Source of the DNA: Thalassotalea algicola
GTDB lineage: Bacteria > Pseudomonadota > Gammaproteobacteria > Enterobacterales > Alteromonadaceae
NCBI RefSeq assembly: GCF_012932965.1
Contig: NZ_JABBXH010000004.1
Location: forward strand, 248,001 to 312,000
Direction: 5' to 3'
Length of the DNA: 64,000 bases
Of this stretch, positions 62,564 through 64,000 are shown in pieces. Both the position numbers and the translations under genes were made by a program. The notes beneath the pieces were generated by a model. That model did no database searches. It saw nothing but the letters and a program-made list of their open reading frames with translations, and had not been told where the DNA came from. Position 1 is the first letter of the stretch. Every line of letters starts with the position of its first letter.

Positions 62564-62938
62564 AAAGTAATACGTTGTTTATTAACATTTAGATTAATTC
62601 GTTTTGAAAAAAATGTCTGTTAAAAAATGTAGAAATTTACAAAAATGTTAATAAATATAAAATCTAACAGAGTTTTTATTATATATGAAAAATCAGTTAC
62701 TTATTTTATAAAGAAAACGCAGAATGATAAATAAAACTCCCTCGCAGGTATACATTGCATTAACAAATACTCTTAAATAGCGATAATGTTAAATAAGTGA
62801 AACTTCAAATTTCTTATAAATGTCAACAGTATCAAGCAGCCTAATATTTTTTATTTGGCAAATATTGTAATTTTTGGTTGACAAGCGCAAGTAAAGCCCT
62901 TAAAAATGGAGCATATACTTTATTTAAGAAACAAATTA
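62564..62938. other. Intergenic region, 375 bases
   Basis: AT-rich. It holds the promoter of the ilv operon (TTGACA at 62878-62883, a -10-like TAAAAA at 62901-62906, spacing 17). No gene seen. Confidence 0.55.
62878..62906 (+). promoter_or_regulatory. Promoter of the ilv leader
   Basis: A perfect -35 TTGACA with a moderate -10 (TAAAAA) at 17 bases. It lies 30-60 bases before the leader peptide start. Confidence 0.55.
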
Positions 62939-63007
62939 ATGAACACACTTTTAAAACTCAACCTAGTGCTCGTGGTCGTGGTGATTGTCAAATCATTGCG
63001 AGGTTGA
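62939..63007 (+). CDS. ilv leader peptide (attenuator peptide)
   Basis: A 22-codon frame in which 13 residues are Leu, Val or Ile (LVLVVVVIV in its middle). It is followed by a rho-independent hairpin and then the acetolactate synthase gene. This is the arrangement of transcriptional attenuation by branched-chain amino acids, as in the E. coli ilvGMEDA and ilvBN operons. Confidence 0.85.
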   Translation: MNTLLKLNLVLVVVVIVKSLRG

Positions 63008-63040
63008 TTGTGTTGATTAAAAAGTAAGTAAAAGTTCACC

Positions 63041-63080
63041 AATAACCCTCGCTCTGCAAAGACCGGGGGTTTTTTATTTT
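63041..63080 (+). terminator. ilv attenuator terminator
   Basis: A hairpin ACCCTCG/CCGGGGGT (one G-T pair) is followed by a run of T. It lies between the leader peptide stop and the acetolactate synthase start. It would terminate when ribosomes run freely through the branched-chain codons. Confidence 0.8.
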
Positions 63081-63104
63081 TATAAGTTTTTAAGGGCAAT
63101 AATT

Positions 63105-64000
63105 ATGACAAAGGAACTATATACCGGCGCGGAAATGGTAGTAAAAGCCTTATCTGCGTTAAAGGTGAAGTACATCTTTGGCTATCCCGGCGGTTCAGTG
63201 CTTGATATCTATGACGCGATTTTTAATCAAAATGAAATCGAGCATATTTTAGTCCGTCATGAACAAGCAGCTACTCACATGGCTGATGGCTATACTCGAG
63301 CGACTGGCGAGGTAGGTGTTGTTCTTGCTACTTCAGGCCCTGGCGCTACAAACTGTGTTACCGGCATAGCCACTGCATACATGGATTCTATTCCAATGGT
63401 CGTGCTTTCGGGGCAAGTAGCCACCAATATGATTGGTGATGATGCTTTTCAAGAAACCGATATAGTTGGCTGTTCTCGCCCTATTGTAAAACACAGCTTT
63501 AACTGTAGAAAATTAGAAGACATTCCAAATATCATTGCAAAAGCATTTTATATTGCTAATACGGGTAGACCTGGCCCTGTTGTAGTTGAACTACCAAAAG
63601 ATATGCTTATTCCGCAAAATAAAGGTGAATTTCATATTGAAACTGACGTAAAAATGCGCTCGTACAACCCAACAGTAAAGGGACATCCAAAGCAGATTAA
63701 AAAGGCAGTCAAAACGATTGTTCAAGCTGAAAGGTTAGTAGTTTACACCGGTGGCGGCATTGTCCTAGCGGACGCTTCAGAACAATTAACAGAGCTAGTT
63801 GAACGCTTGAATGCGCCGATAACTAATACCTTAATGGGGTTAGGAGGTATTTCCGGAACACATCCAAACTTTATTGGCATGTTAGGGATGCACGGTAGTT
63901 TAGAAGCGAATCGGTCGATGGCTAATGCCGACGTAATCCTAGCATTAGGTGCTCGATTTGATGATCGCGTTACCAATAATGTTAAAAAATTCTGCCCTAA
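63105..64000 (+). CDS. ilvI: Acetolactate synthase large subunit, IlvI type (partial)
   Basis: The first 298 codons of a gene that runs out of the window. It closely follows E. coli Ilv[21 protein letters not shown], then [20 protein letters not shown] (thiamine-activating Glu53) and VVLSGQVAT. The enzyme makes acetolactate in valine, leucine and isoleucine synthesis, using thiamine diphosphate and FAD. The upstream leader and attenuator indicate control by branched-chain amino acids. The small subunit gene would be downstream. Confidence 0.93.
   Translation, partial: MTKELYTGAEMVVKALSALKVKYIFGYPGGSVLDIYDAIFNQNEIEHILVRHEQAATHMADGYTRATGEVGVVLATSGPGATNCVTGIATAYMDSIPMVVLSGQVATNMIGDDAFQETDIVGCSRPIVKHSFNCRKLEDIPNIIAKAFYIANTGRPGPVVVELPKDMLIPQNKGEFHIETDVKMRSYNPTVKGHPKQIKKAVKTIVQAERLVVYTGGGIVLADASEQLTELVERLNAPITNTLMGLGGISGTHPNFIGMLGMHGSLEANRSMANADVILALGARFDDRVTNNVKKFCP

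Overview
The window reads as a chromosomal segment of a marine gammaproteobacterium of the order Alteromonadales, most like the Colwelliaceae (Colwellia/Thalassotalea group). This is an inference from low GC content, protein styles close to E. coli and Vibrio (YbiT, RlmJ, MiaE, AlaA-YfbR, IlvI), a rhombosortase, a DUF3718 protein and a Vibrio-like chromosomal integron cassette array. No 16S gene is present to confirm it.

Positions 1-29,000 are ordinary core and accessory genome. In order: the tail of cysK; gamma-glutamyltransferase; the tRNA modification enzyme TapT; rhombosortase; an LrgA/LrgB pair; a periplasmic binding protein; an S9 peptidase; an EAL-HDOD protein; YgiQ; a glnK-amt operon with a readable sigma-54 promoter and NtrC box; ybiT; a BLUF photoreceptor; an M28 peptidase; a prepilin and a sulfotransferase; miaE, a SpoU methyltransferase and rlmJ; a hybrid histidine kinase; a DEAD-box helicase; and gltX. 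Four near-identical tRNA-Val(UAC) genes follow behind a consensus promoter, trailed by three decayed copies that share the same lesions.

Positions 29,800-41,400 hold a TPR/2OG-oxygenase protein, a DUF3718 gene behind a class I c-di-GMP riboswitch, an S4 protein, a GNAT acetyltransferase, a pentapeptide-repeat potassium channel, a kelch protein, proS, an LRAT-domain protein, alaA and yfbR.

Positions 41,396-47,095 are an integron cassette array without an integrase (a CALIN): twelve cassettes, eleven complete attC sites and one degenerate terminal attC. Eleven cassette genes lie on the minus strand and one is reversed. Most encode small unknown proteins; one carries a HEPN RNase motif. Abutting it, 47,147-54,556 is a putative 7.4-kb integrative element bounded by 22-bp imperfect direct repeats. 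It carries a tyrosine integrase, an AlpA-like regulator, a P2 GpA-type HUH replication protein and, at the far end, a type II restriction-modification pair as cargo. It has no capsid or tail genes and resembles a phage satellite or replicative island.

Positions 54,600-64,000 return to host functions: repeat-rich intergenic DNA, a 57-residue membrane protein, a GAF protein, an amidohydrolase lipoprotein, a histidine kinase / HD-GYP response-regulator operon, a DUF4136 lipoprotein, and the start of an ilvI-like acetolactate synthase gene behind a branched-chain leader peptide and attenuator. c-di-GMP recurs as a theme (EAL-HDOD protein, riboswitch, HD-GYP regulator).
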